42,602 nucleotides of DNA. Source: Trueperaceae bacterium. Its GTDB lineage: Bacteria > Deinococcota > Deinococci > Deinococcales > Trueperaceae. Within the stretch, counting starts at the first letter, position 1, and each line of letters opens with the position of its first letter. Below are positions 17,040 through 23,903 of the stretch, in pieces. The stretch spans positions 1 to 42,602 of the forward strand of contig JAABSI010000018.1 in the NCBI GenBank assembly GCA_011390455.1, in the 5' to 3' direction. Position numbers and translations under genes: made by a program. The notes below the pieces were generated by a model. It searched no databases, was not told the origin of the DNA, and saw only the letters and a program-made list of their open reading frames with translations.

Positions 17040-17782
17040 CCGCACCGCGTGCCGGCGCCCGCGCGACCGCGCACCGCGTCGCGCACGGGGCCGCGTTCAT
17101 GTTCGGCATGTCGCTCGTGTTCGTCGCGCTGGGCTTCGGCGCCGGCCTGATCGGCGAGCTCTTCTTCGTCTACGACCGCGCGCTGCGGATCGTCGCGGGC
17201 GTGCTCCTCGTCGCCTTCGGCCTCGTCCTCGCCGGCGTGCTGCGCCTCCCCTTCCTGCAGCGCGAGGCGCGCGTGCGCGTGACGCGCCACCCGGGCGGGT
17301 ACGCCGGGTCGGCGGTCATCGGGCTCGCCTTCGGCGTCGGCTGGACGCCCTGCGTCGGGCCGGTGCTGGCCGGCGTGCTCGCCCTCGCCAGCACCGGGGG
17401 GGACGCGGGCCGCGGCGCCCTGCTCCTGGGCGCCTACGCGCTCGGCTTCGCGCTGCCGTTCCTGGCGCTCGCCTGGTTGGCGCCGACCGCGTCGCTCGCG
17501 CGCCGCTTCGGCGACCGCGGCGAGCGGCTCGCGGGTTGGCTGCTCGTCGCGGTCGGGCTGCTGCTGCTGTCGGGGCAACTCGCCCGCATCGCGCCCTACC
17601 TCGCCTCGCTCGGCAGCCTCGAGGGGGCGCTCGCCGGCGCGGCGCCCGGCCTGCTGGTTTCCGGCGCGGCCGGCGTGCTGTCGTTCCTGTCGCCCTGCGT
17701 GCTGCCGCTCGTCCCGACCTACCTGGCCTTCCTCACGGGCGTCACCGGCGCGGACGCGCGGGCGGACGCGCCCGCTGGCTGA
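17036..17782 (+). CDS. CcdA-like thiol transporter with circularly permuted transmembrane order
   Basis: 248 residues, DsbD/CcdA family, moving reducing equivalents across the membrane. Both signature cysteines are present but in reversed order. The motif GWTPCVGPVLAG (Cys106), normally in TM4, comes first. The motif LSFLSPCVLPLVPTYLAFLTG (Cys221), normally TM1 at the N-terminus, is the last segment. The protein starts with what is normally TM2 (HGAAFMFGMSLVFVALGF), then TM3-TM6, a linker of about 20 residues, then TM1. With six helices, cutting in the TM1-TM2 loop leaves both termini on one side, so the topology works. No TM1-like sequence lies upstream in this frame, because the tlpA gene abuts it (ATGA). 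Frameshift or truncation does not explain it. Confidence 0.85.
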   Translation: MTAPRAGARATAHRVAHGAAFMFGMSLVFVALGFGAGLIGELFFVYDRALRIVAGVLLVAFGLVLAGVLRLPFLQREARVRVTRHPGGYAGSAVIGLAFGVGWTPCVGPVLAGVLALASTGGDAGRGALLLGAYALGFALPFLALAWLAPTASLARRFGDRGERLAGWLLVAVGLLLLSGQLARIAPYLASLGSLEGALAGAAPGLLVSGAAGVLSFLSPCVLPLVPTYLAFLTGVTGADARADAPAG

Positions 17783-17800
17783 GGCCCACCGGCCACCCGC

Positions 17801-18274
17801 TCACGACCGATCGGACGCGGTCCGCACGTACCGCCGGAACACGTAGCCCTCGCGCGCGGACTCCTCGGCCAGGGCCCAGGAGCGCTCGTCCCACGCCGGG
17901 AACCAGGCGTCGCCCTCGAAGTGGCCGGGCACGATCGAGAGGTGCAGCTCGTCGGCGTGCGGGAGCGCCTGCTCGTAGATGCTCGCGCCCCCGGCCACCC
18001 ACACGGTGCGCCCGCTGGCCGCGGCGTCGGCGAGCGCGGTCTCGACGTCACCGGCGCGCTGGGTGCCGGCCGGGGCGTGCTCGCTGCGGGTCACGACGAT
18101 CACCAGGACGTCCTCGAGGTCGCCCCCGAAGATGTCGTAGCTGCGGCGCCCCATGACCACCGCCCCGCCCCGCACGCTCGCCACGAAGTGCGCGTAGTCC
18201 GCCGGGACGTCCCACGGCAGGCCGTCCTCGCGACCGATCACGCGGTCGGCGCTCATCGCCGCGATCATGCGCAC
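17801..18274 (-). CDS. folA: Dihydrofolate reductase
   Basis: Type I DHFR, about 157 residues, reducing dihydrofolate with NADPH. Visible motifs are IAAMSADRVIGREDGLPWDVPADYAHF (substrate and Met20-loop region), VVMGRRSYD (cofactor phosphate region) and VWVAGGASIYEQAL. The start is uncertain. GTG 18274 is preferred because TAGCGT (18282-18287) lies seven bases upstream, a near-leaderless layout. ATG 18268 and GTG 18295 are alternatives. The -10 box overlaps the stop of the upstream SH3-like gene. Confidence 0.88.
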   Translation of the reverse strand: MRMIAAMSADRVIGREDGLPWDVPADYAHFVASVRGGAVVMGRRSYDIFGGDLEDVLVIVVTRSEHAPAGTQRAGDVETALADAAASGRTVWVAGGASIYEQALPHADELHLSIVPGHFEGDAWFPAWDERSWALAEESAREGYVFRRYVRTASDRS

Positions 18275-18284
18275 GCGGGCCACG

Positions 18285-18674
18285 CTAGTCGGCACCGCGC
18301 CCCGACGCCACGTCGAGGTACGGCGCCGGCACCCAACCCGACTCGGTGCCCTCGGGGCCCTGCCATTCCACGAAGTAGAAGTCGAGCTCCGGGTTGCCCT
18401 GGAACATCACGACGTCGACGACGGACCCTGCGGGCACGTGGCCGGTCACCTCGGCGCGCAGGTGCGAGTCGACGAGATGGACGACCTCCTCGTGCACGAC
18501 GCCCTCGTACGTCGCGTGCAGGACGCCCGTGAAGCCGGCGCCCATCGGCACGGGGATGCCGCACAGGTCGGGGTCGGGGTTCGTGGCGAAGGGCAGCGTG
18601 GGCACCACGCCGTGGGCGGCGGCCGTGCCGAGGCACGCCACGATCGCGAGGGCTCGGATCCAGGTGCGTCGCAT
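18285..18674 (-). CDS. Secreted protein with bacterial SH3-like domain
   Basis: 129 residues. The N-terminus is a signal peptide (MRRTWIRALAIVACLGTAAAHG). The mature part resembles a bacterial SH3 domain: LVDSHLRAEVTGHVPAGSVVDVV, then FYFVEWQGPEGTESGWVPAPYL with the terminal GWV-x-x-YL signature. Such domains bind peptides or cell-wall material outside the cell. The gene is leaderless (TAGGGT plus six bases). The ligand is unknown. Confidence 0.75.
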   Translation of the reverse strand: MRRTWIRALAIVACLGTAAAHGVVPTLPFATNPDPDLCGIPVPMGAGFTGVLHATYEGVVHEEVVHLVDSHLRAEVTGHVPAGSVVDVVMFQGNPELDFYFVEWQGPEGTESGWVPAPYLDVASGRGAD

Positions 18675-18680
18675 GGCTTG

Positions 18681-18686
18681 ACCCTA
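18681..18686 (-). promoter_or_regulatory. Leaderless -10 box (TAGGGT) of the SH3-like gene
   Basis: TAGGGT followed by six bases (CAAGCC) and ATG at 18674. Confidence 0.6.
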
Positions 18687-18755
18687 GCGTTCGGCGCGCA
18701 CCTCGCGCCGTCGGGCGCTTGACACCCATGCGGGGCGTCCGGGCGACGCTCCTCG

Positions 18756-19148
18756 TCAGACCCGCACGACCTCGACCAGCGGCGCGCCCGCGAAGTCGTC
18801 GTCCTGCGTCACGACCGGAACCCCGAGGGCGATCGCGGTCGCCGCGATCCACGCGTCGTTCACCTTCATCGAACGCCCGAGGTCGCGCAGCGCGACCCGC
18901 AGGATGGCCCACGCATCGGCCACCGCCGCATCGATCGGCACGAGGTCGAGTCGAAGCACGTACTCGAGGGTTGCGAGGCGGCGGGCGCGCGTCGGTAGGT
19001 CGCGCGCAGCAAGGACCCCCGCTCGAAGCTCCGCGAGGGTCACGACGGAGGCCGCCAGAACGTCCGGAACGGCCACCTCCGCGAAGGGTCGGCCGGACTC
19101 CAGGGCGATGAAGAGCGACGTGTCGGCGAGGCCCCGAGGCGTGGACAC
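18756..19148 (-). CDS. vapC: PIN-domain toxin, VapC-like
   Basis: 130 residues. The four acidic residues of the PIN nuclease are visible: Asp in LADTSLF, Glu in LAELRAGVL, Asp in KVNDAWIAATA and Asp in VTQDDDF. The family cleaves tRNA or rRNA and is neutralised by the upstream antitoxin. The GTG start lies five bases after the antitoxin stop and has only a weak ribosome site, so it depends on antitoxin translation. It lies at the end of the minus-strand run behind ALDH16. Confidence 0.88.
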   Translation of the reverse strand: MSTPRGLADTSLFIALESGRPFAEVAVPDVLAASVVTLAELRAGVLAARDLPTRARRLATLEYVLRLDLVPIDAAVADAWAILRVALRDLGRSMKVNDAWIAATAIALGVPVVTQDDDFAGAPLVEVVRV

Positions 19149-19153
19149 CCCGG

Positions 19154-19408
19154 TTAGAGAGGACCGAGGTCGTCGGTGGTGTCGGGTGCGAGTTCGTCGA
19201 GATCGGTGCTCAGGCCCGCGTCGGCCTGAATGCGCCGGAGGTCGGCGAAGAACGCCCCTTTCGGCACCCACCGCGGCTTGCGCGACACGTGCGTCACGCG
19301 CGCCACCTCACGGCCATCGACGGTGATGAACACGTCCTCGCCGGCCTCGACCTGCTCGAGGACTTGCCGGGTTCGATTGCGCAACTCTCGGGACGCGACG
19401 GTAGCCAT
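19154..19408 (-). CDS. vapB: Phd/YefM-type antitoxin, VapB-like
   Basis: 84 residues. The N-terminal half is the Phd/YefM DNA-binding fold: VASRELRNRTRQVLEQVEAGEDVFITVDGREVARV. The C-terminal half is acidic and would wrap the PIN toxin. The ATG carries TACGAT six bases upstream with no Shine-Dalgarno sequence, so it is transcribed leaderless from within the gap after the aldehyde dehydrogenase. Such antitoxins normally repress their own promoter; no obvious operator repeat was seen. Confidence 0.88.
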   Translation of the reverse strand: MATVASRELRNRTRQVLEQVEAGEDVFITVDGREVARVTHVSRKPRWVPKGAFFADLRRIQADAGLSTDLDELAPDTTDDLGPL

Positions 19409-19414
19409 GCGACG

Positions 19415-19420
19415 ATCGTA
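19415..19420 (-). promoter_or_regulatory. Leaderless -10 box (TACGAT) of the vapBC pair
   Basis: TACGAT followed by six bases (CGTCGC) and the antitoxin ATG. Confidence 0.65.
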
Positions 19421-19452
19421 GCACATGCGCGACGCGCGTCGCCATCCGGACG

Positions 19453-21849
19453 TCACGCCCCGTACGGCACCCACACGCTCTTGACCTGCACCGCGCGGCG
19501 CAGGAAGGCGCGCCCCTCGGCCTGCTGCGGGTCGTACCAGTCGCGCTTGCGCCCATGGTTCACCCAGGTGGCCTTGAGGTTGCCGGCGCTGCGGCGCTCC
19601 ACCTCGGCGCTGCCCGCGGCGCTGCCGACGTACCAGTGCACCGCCACCTCCTCGTGGTCGGCGAGCGTCTTCGCGAGCGCGTCGCGCTCGCCGGTGACCA
19701 CGTTCAGGGCGCCCCCCGGCACGTCGGAGGCCTCGACCACGTGCACCAGGTCGAGCGCGGCGAGCGGCGAGCGCGGCGACGGGGTCGCCACGACGCGGTT
19801 GCCCATCGCCAGCAGCGGCGCCACCAGCGAGACGAACGCGAGCAGCGGCGCCTCGTCGGGGCAGCTGACCGCCGCGACCCCCCAGGGCTCGTGCATCCCG
19901 AGCACCACGCCGCGCACGGGCACGCCCTTGACCGCGCCGTCCCACTTGTCGGCCCAGGCGGCGTAGGTGAAGAGCCGCCGCACCGACACGTCGACCTCGC
20001 GGCGCGCCGCCGCCTCGTCCGCGCCCGTCAGGTCGCGGAGCCGGTCGACGAAGCGGCCGGCGTCGCCCTCGAGGTTCTCGGCCAGGTAGTACAGCACCTG
20101 CGCGCGCGCATGGCCCGACGTCTTGGTCCAACCGGTCGCCTTGCGCGCCGCCTCGACCGCGTCGCGCACGTCCTTGCGGTTGCCCCAGCCGGCCTCGCCC
20201 AGATGCCGACCGTCGGGACCGCGCACCGGGTAGCTGGTGCCGCCGTCGGGGCGCACCTGCTTGCCGCCCACGTAGAGCTTGGGGGTGCGGTCGAGCCCCG
20301 CGCCCGCCGCCGGGTCGTCGCCCAGCTCGGCGGGGCCGGCGGGCGGCGCGAGCTCGTCCTCGGCGTAGGCCGGGAGCTCGGCGTCGACGCGATCGGTCAG
20401 GTAGGCCGCCATGCCCTCGCGCCCCCCCTCGCGCCCGAAGCCCGACTCCTTGTAGCCACCGAAGCCGGCCGCGGCGTCGAACAGGTTGGTGGCGTTCACC
20501 CACACGACGCCGGCCTGCAGCGCCGGCGCGACGTCGAGCGCGGTGGCGACGCTGTCGGTCCAGACGCTCGCCGCCAACCCGTAGGGGGTGTGGTTCGCGA
20601 TCTCGACCGCCTCGGCGGGCGTGCGGAAGGTCATCGCGACCAGCACCGGGCCGAAGATCTCCTCGCGGGCGATGGTCATCGCCGGCTCGACCTCGGTGAA
20701 GAGCGTCGGCGGGTAGTACAGACCGCCGTCGGGGACGTCCCAGGAGGGCTGATGGCAGGTCGCGCCCTCGGCGATCCCCTGCGCCACCAGGCGCTCGACC
20801 CGCTCGAGCTGCACCGGCGCCACCAGCGCGCCGACGTCGACCGCCTTGTCGAGCGGCGAACCGACCCGCAGCGTCTCCATGCGCGCGCGCAGCTTGCGCA
20901 CGAAGGCCTCGGCGATCGGCTCGTGCAAGAGAAGCCGCGAGCCGGCGCAGCAGACCTGCCCCTGGTTGAACCAGATCGCGTCGACGACGCCCTCCACCGC
21001 GCCGTCGAGGTCGGCGTCGTCGAAGACGAGGAAGGGGCTCTTGCCGCCCAGCTCCAGCGTCAGCGCCTTGCCGCTGCCCGCGGTGCGCTCGCGGATGAGG
21101 CGCCCCACCTCGGTGGAGCCGGTGAAGGCGATCTTGGCGACGCCGGGGTGCGCGACGAGCGCCGCGCCGGTGCGCCCATCACCGGTGACGACGTTCAGCA
21201 CGCCCTCGGGCAGCCCGGCCTGGTGCGCCAGCTCCGCGAAGGCGAGCGCGGTGAGCGGCGTGAACTCGGCGGGCTTGAGGATCACGGTGCAGCCGGCCGC
21301 GAGCGCGGGCGCGACCTTCCAGGCGAGCATCAGGAGCGGGAAGTTCCACGGGACGATCTGCCCGCACACCCCGACCCCCTGCTGGTCGGGGAACTCGGTC
21401 TCGAGCAGCTGCGCCCAGCCGGCGTGGTGGTAGAAGTGGCGCGCCACGAGCGGCACGTCCAGGTCGCGGGTCTCGCGGATCGGCTTGCCGTTGTCGAGCG
21501 TCTCGAGGACGGCGAGCAGGCGGGCGTGCTTCTGCACCTGGCGCGCGAGCGCGTAGAGATGGCGGGCGCGGCCGGGGCCGCCGAGCGCCTGCCAGGCAGG
21601 CAGCGCAGCGGCGGCCGCGGCGACCGCTCGGTCGACATCCGCCTCGCTCCCTTGCGCGACGGTCGCCAGGGTGGCGCCGGTGGCCGGGTCGATGGTCTCG
21701 AAGGCATCGCGGCCGGGCTCGGTGAGGGCGCCGTCGATCCAATGGCCGAAGCGCTGATCGTGCCGCGCGAGCCAGGCGCGCGCCGCATCGTCCGCCTCGG
21801 GCGCCGGGCCGTAGTCGAGCGTCTCGTAGTAGTCGCGCACGCTGCTCAT
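19453..21849 (-). CDS. Two-domain aldehyde dehydrogenase, ALDH16 family
   Basis: 798 residues, about 1.6 times a normal ALDH. The first domain (residues about 1-490) is complete: Asn169 in VPWNFP, Glu266 in ELGGKSP and catalytic Cys300 in FNQGQVC. The second domain (about 530-790) repeats the ALDH fold (GVAAVSCPDEAPLLAFVSLVAPLLAMGN) but has no catalytic cysteine or glutamate loop. This pairing is the hallmark of ALDH16; the second domain helps dimerisation in known bacterial members. It oxidises aldehydes with NAD+; substrate unknown. TACGAT at 21859-21864 lies nine bases before the ATG. Confidence 0.92.
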   Translation of the reverse strand: MSSVRDYYETLDYGPAPEADDAARAWLARHDQRFGHWIDGALTEPGRDAFETIDPATGATLATVAQGSEADVDRAVAAAAAALPAWQALGGPGRARHLYALARQVQKHARLLAVLETLDNGKPIRETRDLDVPLVARHFYHHAGWAQLLETEFPDQQGVGVCGQIVPWNFPLLMLAWKVAPALAAGCTVILKPAEFTPLTALAFAELAHQAGLPEGVLNVVTGDGRTGAALVAHPGVAKIAFTGSTEVGRLIRERTAGSGKALTLELGGKSPFLVFDDADLDGAVEGVVDAIWFNQGQVCCAGSRLLLHEPIAEAFVRKLRARMETLRVGSPLDKAVDVGALVAPVQLERVERLVAQGIAEGATCHQPSWDVPDGGLYYPPTLFTEVEPAMTIAREEIFGPVLVAMTFRTPAEAVEIANHTPYGLAASVWTDSVATALDVAPALQAGVVWVNATNLFDAAAGFGGYKESGFGREGGREGMAAYLTDRVDAELPAYAEDELAPPAGPAELGDDPAAGAGLDRTPKLYVGGKQVRPDGGTSYPVRGPDGRHLGEAGWGNRKDVRDAVEAARKATGWTKTSGHARAQVLYYLAENLEGDAGRFVDRLRDLTGADEAAARREVDVSVRRLFTYAAWADKWDGAVKGVPVRGVVLGMHEPWGVAAVSCPDEAPLLAFVSLVAPLLAMGNRVVATPSPRSPLAALDLVHVVEASDVPGGALNVVTGERDALAKTLADHEEVAVHWYVGSAAGSAEVERRSAGNLKATWVNHGRKRDWYDPQQAEGRAFLRRAVQVKSVWVPYGA

Positions 21850-21858
21850 GGTGCGGGC

Positions 21859-21864
21859 ATCGTA
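21859..21864 (-). promoter_or_regulatory. Candidate -10 box (TACGAT) of the ALDH16 gene
   Basis: TACGAT ends nine bases before the ATG, leaving an untranslated leader of about 2-3 nt. No ribosome site is present. Confidence 0.5.
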
Positions 21865-21924
21865 CACCCGCGCCTCGGCGGGGCCCGGAGGACCCGCCGG
21901 AGCCCGCCGGGGTCTGCGCCGGGC

Positions 21925-22587
21925 CTACGGGGCGTTCATCGGGGCGATCGAGCCGGTCGCGGCGGCGGCGATCGACGCGCTCCCTTCGGGGAACCACGTC
22001 GCGGTGATCGACGCGCTCCAGAGCGTCTTGTTCCCATCTGAGCCGAGCGCTCGCGCTTCGAGCCGGAACTCGTGGGCCCCGCCCTCGACCTCGAACGCGC
22101 GCTGGATGGCCACGGGGAACCACGCCCCGGCAGCGTCGACGTAGGAGGCGGACCCGACGATGAACTGGCCGGCCTCGTTGCCCGTGAGGGCGCCGCCGGC
22201 GACGTCGTCGATCGCGAACACGATGCGGTTCGAGAGCGCCGTGCCGTCGAGCCTGGCCTGCGCCGTCGCCGTCACGACCACCACGCCCGCGGCGGGGGCG
22301 TCGAGCGCCACGACCACCACGTCCTCGGCGACGTCGCTCGAGTCGACCGCGAAGGACACCTCGGGTGCGCGCGCGTGCGCGACCACCGGCTGCGCCGAAT
22401 GGAGCGCGGCGGCGCTGGCCTCGAGCGCCGTGACGGCCGCCTCGAGCGTCGCGAAGTTGGCGTTCATCTCGGACGCGCTGATCGTCTCGCCGGCGACGAA
22501 GGCGTGGGGGACGTTGACGGCGACGGCGGACACGCCGACGAGAACGACCAGGGTGACGGCGAGGAGCACGTAGCGAAGCTGGGCCAT
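21925..22587 (-). CDS. Secreted hypothetical protein with NANF-type repeat motif
   Basis: 220 residues. The N-terminus is a signal peptide or anchor (YVLLAVTLVVLVGVSAVAV). The segment NVPHAFVAGETISASEMNAN, followed by FATLE, matches a motif seen in many secreted bacterial and phage tail-fibre-like proteins. A short predicted coiled coil follows, then a beta-rich domain of about 150 residues (VVVVTATAQARLDG, FIVGSASYVDAAGAWFPVAI). No enzyme motif is seen; a trimeric surface or fibre protein is a guess. The ATG has GGAGG six bases upstream. A small lipoprotein gene precedes it. Confidence 0.75.
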   Translation of the reverse strand: MAQLRYVLLAVTLVVLVGVSAVAVNVPHAFVAGETISASEMNANFATLEAAVTALEASAAALHSAQPVVAHARAPEVSFAVDSSDVAEDVVVVALDAPAAGVVVVTATAQARLDGTALSNRIVFAIDDVAGGALTGNEAGQFIVGSASYVDAAGAWFPVAIQRAFEVEGGAHEFRLEARALGSDGNKTLWSASITATWFPEGSASIAAAATGSIAPMNAP

Positions 22588-22646
22588 GGGGGACCTCCGG
22601 GCGAGGAGCGGGGGGCGATGGGGTCGCGGGCGGGCGGGTCGCGGGG

Positions 22647-22784
22647 TCACGGCGCCCACGGCGCCCCGTCCCACGTCGCGGCGTCCCAACGCGCGTCCGC
22701 GACGGGGGCCGTACCTCCCGGGCAGCCGGCCAGGACGAGCGCCACGAGCAGGACCGCGAACAAGGAACCGAGCTTCCGAAGCAC
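22647..22784 (-). CDS. Small lipoprotein, 45 residues
   Basis: A short reading frame beginning GTG: MLRKLGSLFAVLLVALVLAG, then Cys and a 24-residue tail ending WDGAPWAP. It has a basic N-terminus, a hydrophobic core and a perfect LAGC lipobox, so it is probably a lipid-anchored peptide. GGGAGG lies about nine bases upstream of the GTG. The stop is 60 bp before the secreted protein gene on the same strand, suggesting an operon. The tail has a repeated Trp-Asp pattern (RWDAATWDGAPW). TAGGTT at 22868-22873 is a possible -10 box. No family is recognised. Confidence 0.72.
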   Translation of the reverse strand: MLRKLGSLFAVLLVALVLAGCPGGTAPVADARWDAATWDGAPWAP

Positions 22785-22937
22785 CGGGGACCACCTCCCA
22801 CGCGCCCACCCGGGCGTCGCTCGTCGGGCGGACCTCGCCGCCGACCGACACCGGGCGGCGTCGGGAGAACCTAACGGACGGGTGCGTAAGGAAGCGTGAA
22901 TACCGTGTCTAGGACGAGGTGCGCGTCGTAGCGAGGA

Positions 22938-23717
22938 TCAGCCTTCGGAGCGCAACGCGACGATCGGTCCCTGGCGGAACGGATCGCCGTACCCGGGACC
23001 GAGCGCGCGGATCGCGGCGGGCGGGATGCGCAGGTCGGCCAGGAGCAGGTCGCTGCCGTACGCGGCGGCCTGGGCCACACCGGGCTTCGGGAGCCCGAAC
23101 GCGACGGTGACCGTAGGGCGCACGACCGGCCCCCAGGCGAACCCGGTGTCGGCGTCCATCCCCGACGGGACGTCGGCGGACACGATGCGGCGCGCGAGCC
23201 GGTTGACGTCGCGGATCGCGCTCGCCATCCCGCCGCGCGCACCACCGTGCAGCCCGCAGCCGACGATGGCGTCGACCACGACGTCCGCCTCGACCAGCGC
23301 CGATTCTCGGTGGCCGCCGTCGGCGATCCGAACGAACGCGCCCCGCAGCATCGGCGAGGCGGTGATCGCGCGCGATCCGAACGGACCGGCCGCGACCGGC
23401 ACGACCGTGATCGCATGCCCCATCTGCGCCAGGGCGCGCGCCGCGTGCAGACCGGCGAAGCCGTTCCATCCACTGCCGACCGCCACCGCAACGCGCAACG
23501 GTCCGGCCGTCTGCCATCCCGCGACGACGGCCGCCACGCGTCCACCGGCCAGGGCCGCCCAATCGTCGGGCGTGCCGTGGCGCTCGACCATCCAACGCTG
23601 CTCCAGGAGCCGCATGCGGTCGCTCCGCACCGCCGGGACCACCTCGCCGTACGGGGTCTCGAACGAGGGCGGTGGGCGACCCGCCTCCCGTGGGGGGCGG
23701 TTCACGGCGATCGTCAT
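22938..23717 (-). CDS. NAD(P)H-hydrate epimerase-like protein (YjeF N-terminal domain)
   Basis: 259 residues covering only the YjeF N-terminal (NnrE) domain. Recognisable are GSGWNGFAGLHAARAL, VVDAIVGCGLHG, SADVPSGMDADTG and VAFGLPKPG. The family interconverts R and S NAD(P)HX. The first motif, normally GNNGGDGL, reads GWNGFAGL here, so the usual Gly-Asp pair is missing. This could reduce or change activity. No fused ADP-dependent dehydratase domain is present. The ATG has AAAGGAG seven bases upstream. Divergent from the SulP gene. Confidence 0.8.
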   Translation of the reverse strand: MTIAVNRPPREAGRPPPSFETPYGEVVPAVRSDRMRLLEQRWMVERHGTPDDWAALAGGRVAAVVAGWQTAGPLRVAVAVGSGWNGFAGLHAARALAQMGHAITVVPVAAGPFGSRAITASPMLRGAFVRIADGGHRESALVEADVVVDAIVGCGLHGGARGGMASAIRDVNRLARRIVSADVPSGMDADTGFAWGPVVRPTVTVAFGLPKPGVAQAAAYGSDLLLADLRIPPAAIRALGPGYGDPFRQGPIVALRSEG

Positions 23718-23822
23718 GGCCGTGCTCCTTTCGTGCGTTCGCGCGATACGAGTGTGCACGCCAAGCTTCGCCTGCGCGTTCTGACGGCGTTGTCACACGA
23801 AGGCCTCGATCGGGCATCTCAC

Positions 23823-23863
23823 CGTCGGTTTCGGTGCGGTACGCTTCCGCACCGAAACCGACG
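23823..23863. repeat. Perfect 17-bp inverted repeat with 7-nt loop
   Basis: The arms 23823-23839 and 23847-23863 are exact reverse complements, core GGTTTCGGTGCGG. It lies between the divergent epimerase and SulP genes, 106 bp from one start and about 40 bp from the other. Because both genes point away from it, it cannot be a terminator for either. A shared operator is the simplest reading. Confidence 0.9.
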
Positions 23864-23903
23864 CAGCGCCGCGCCAGGGGTCTGACGCGCACCCTGCGGC
23901 GGG

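Noticed and set aside
18719..18724. Perfect TTGACA -35-like hexamer on the plus strand
   Set aside because: No -10 box follows at 16-18 bases and no plus-strand gene starts downstream.
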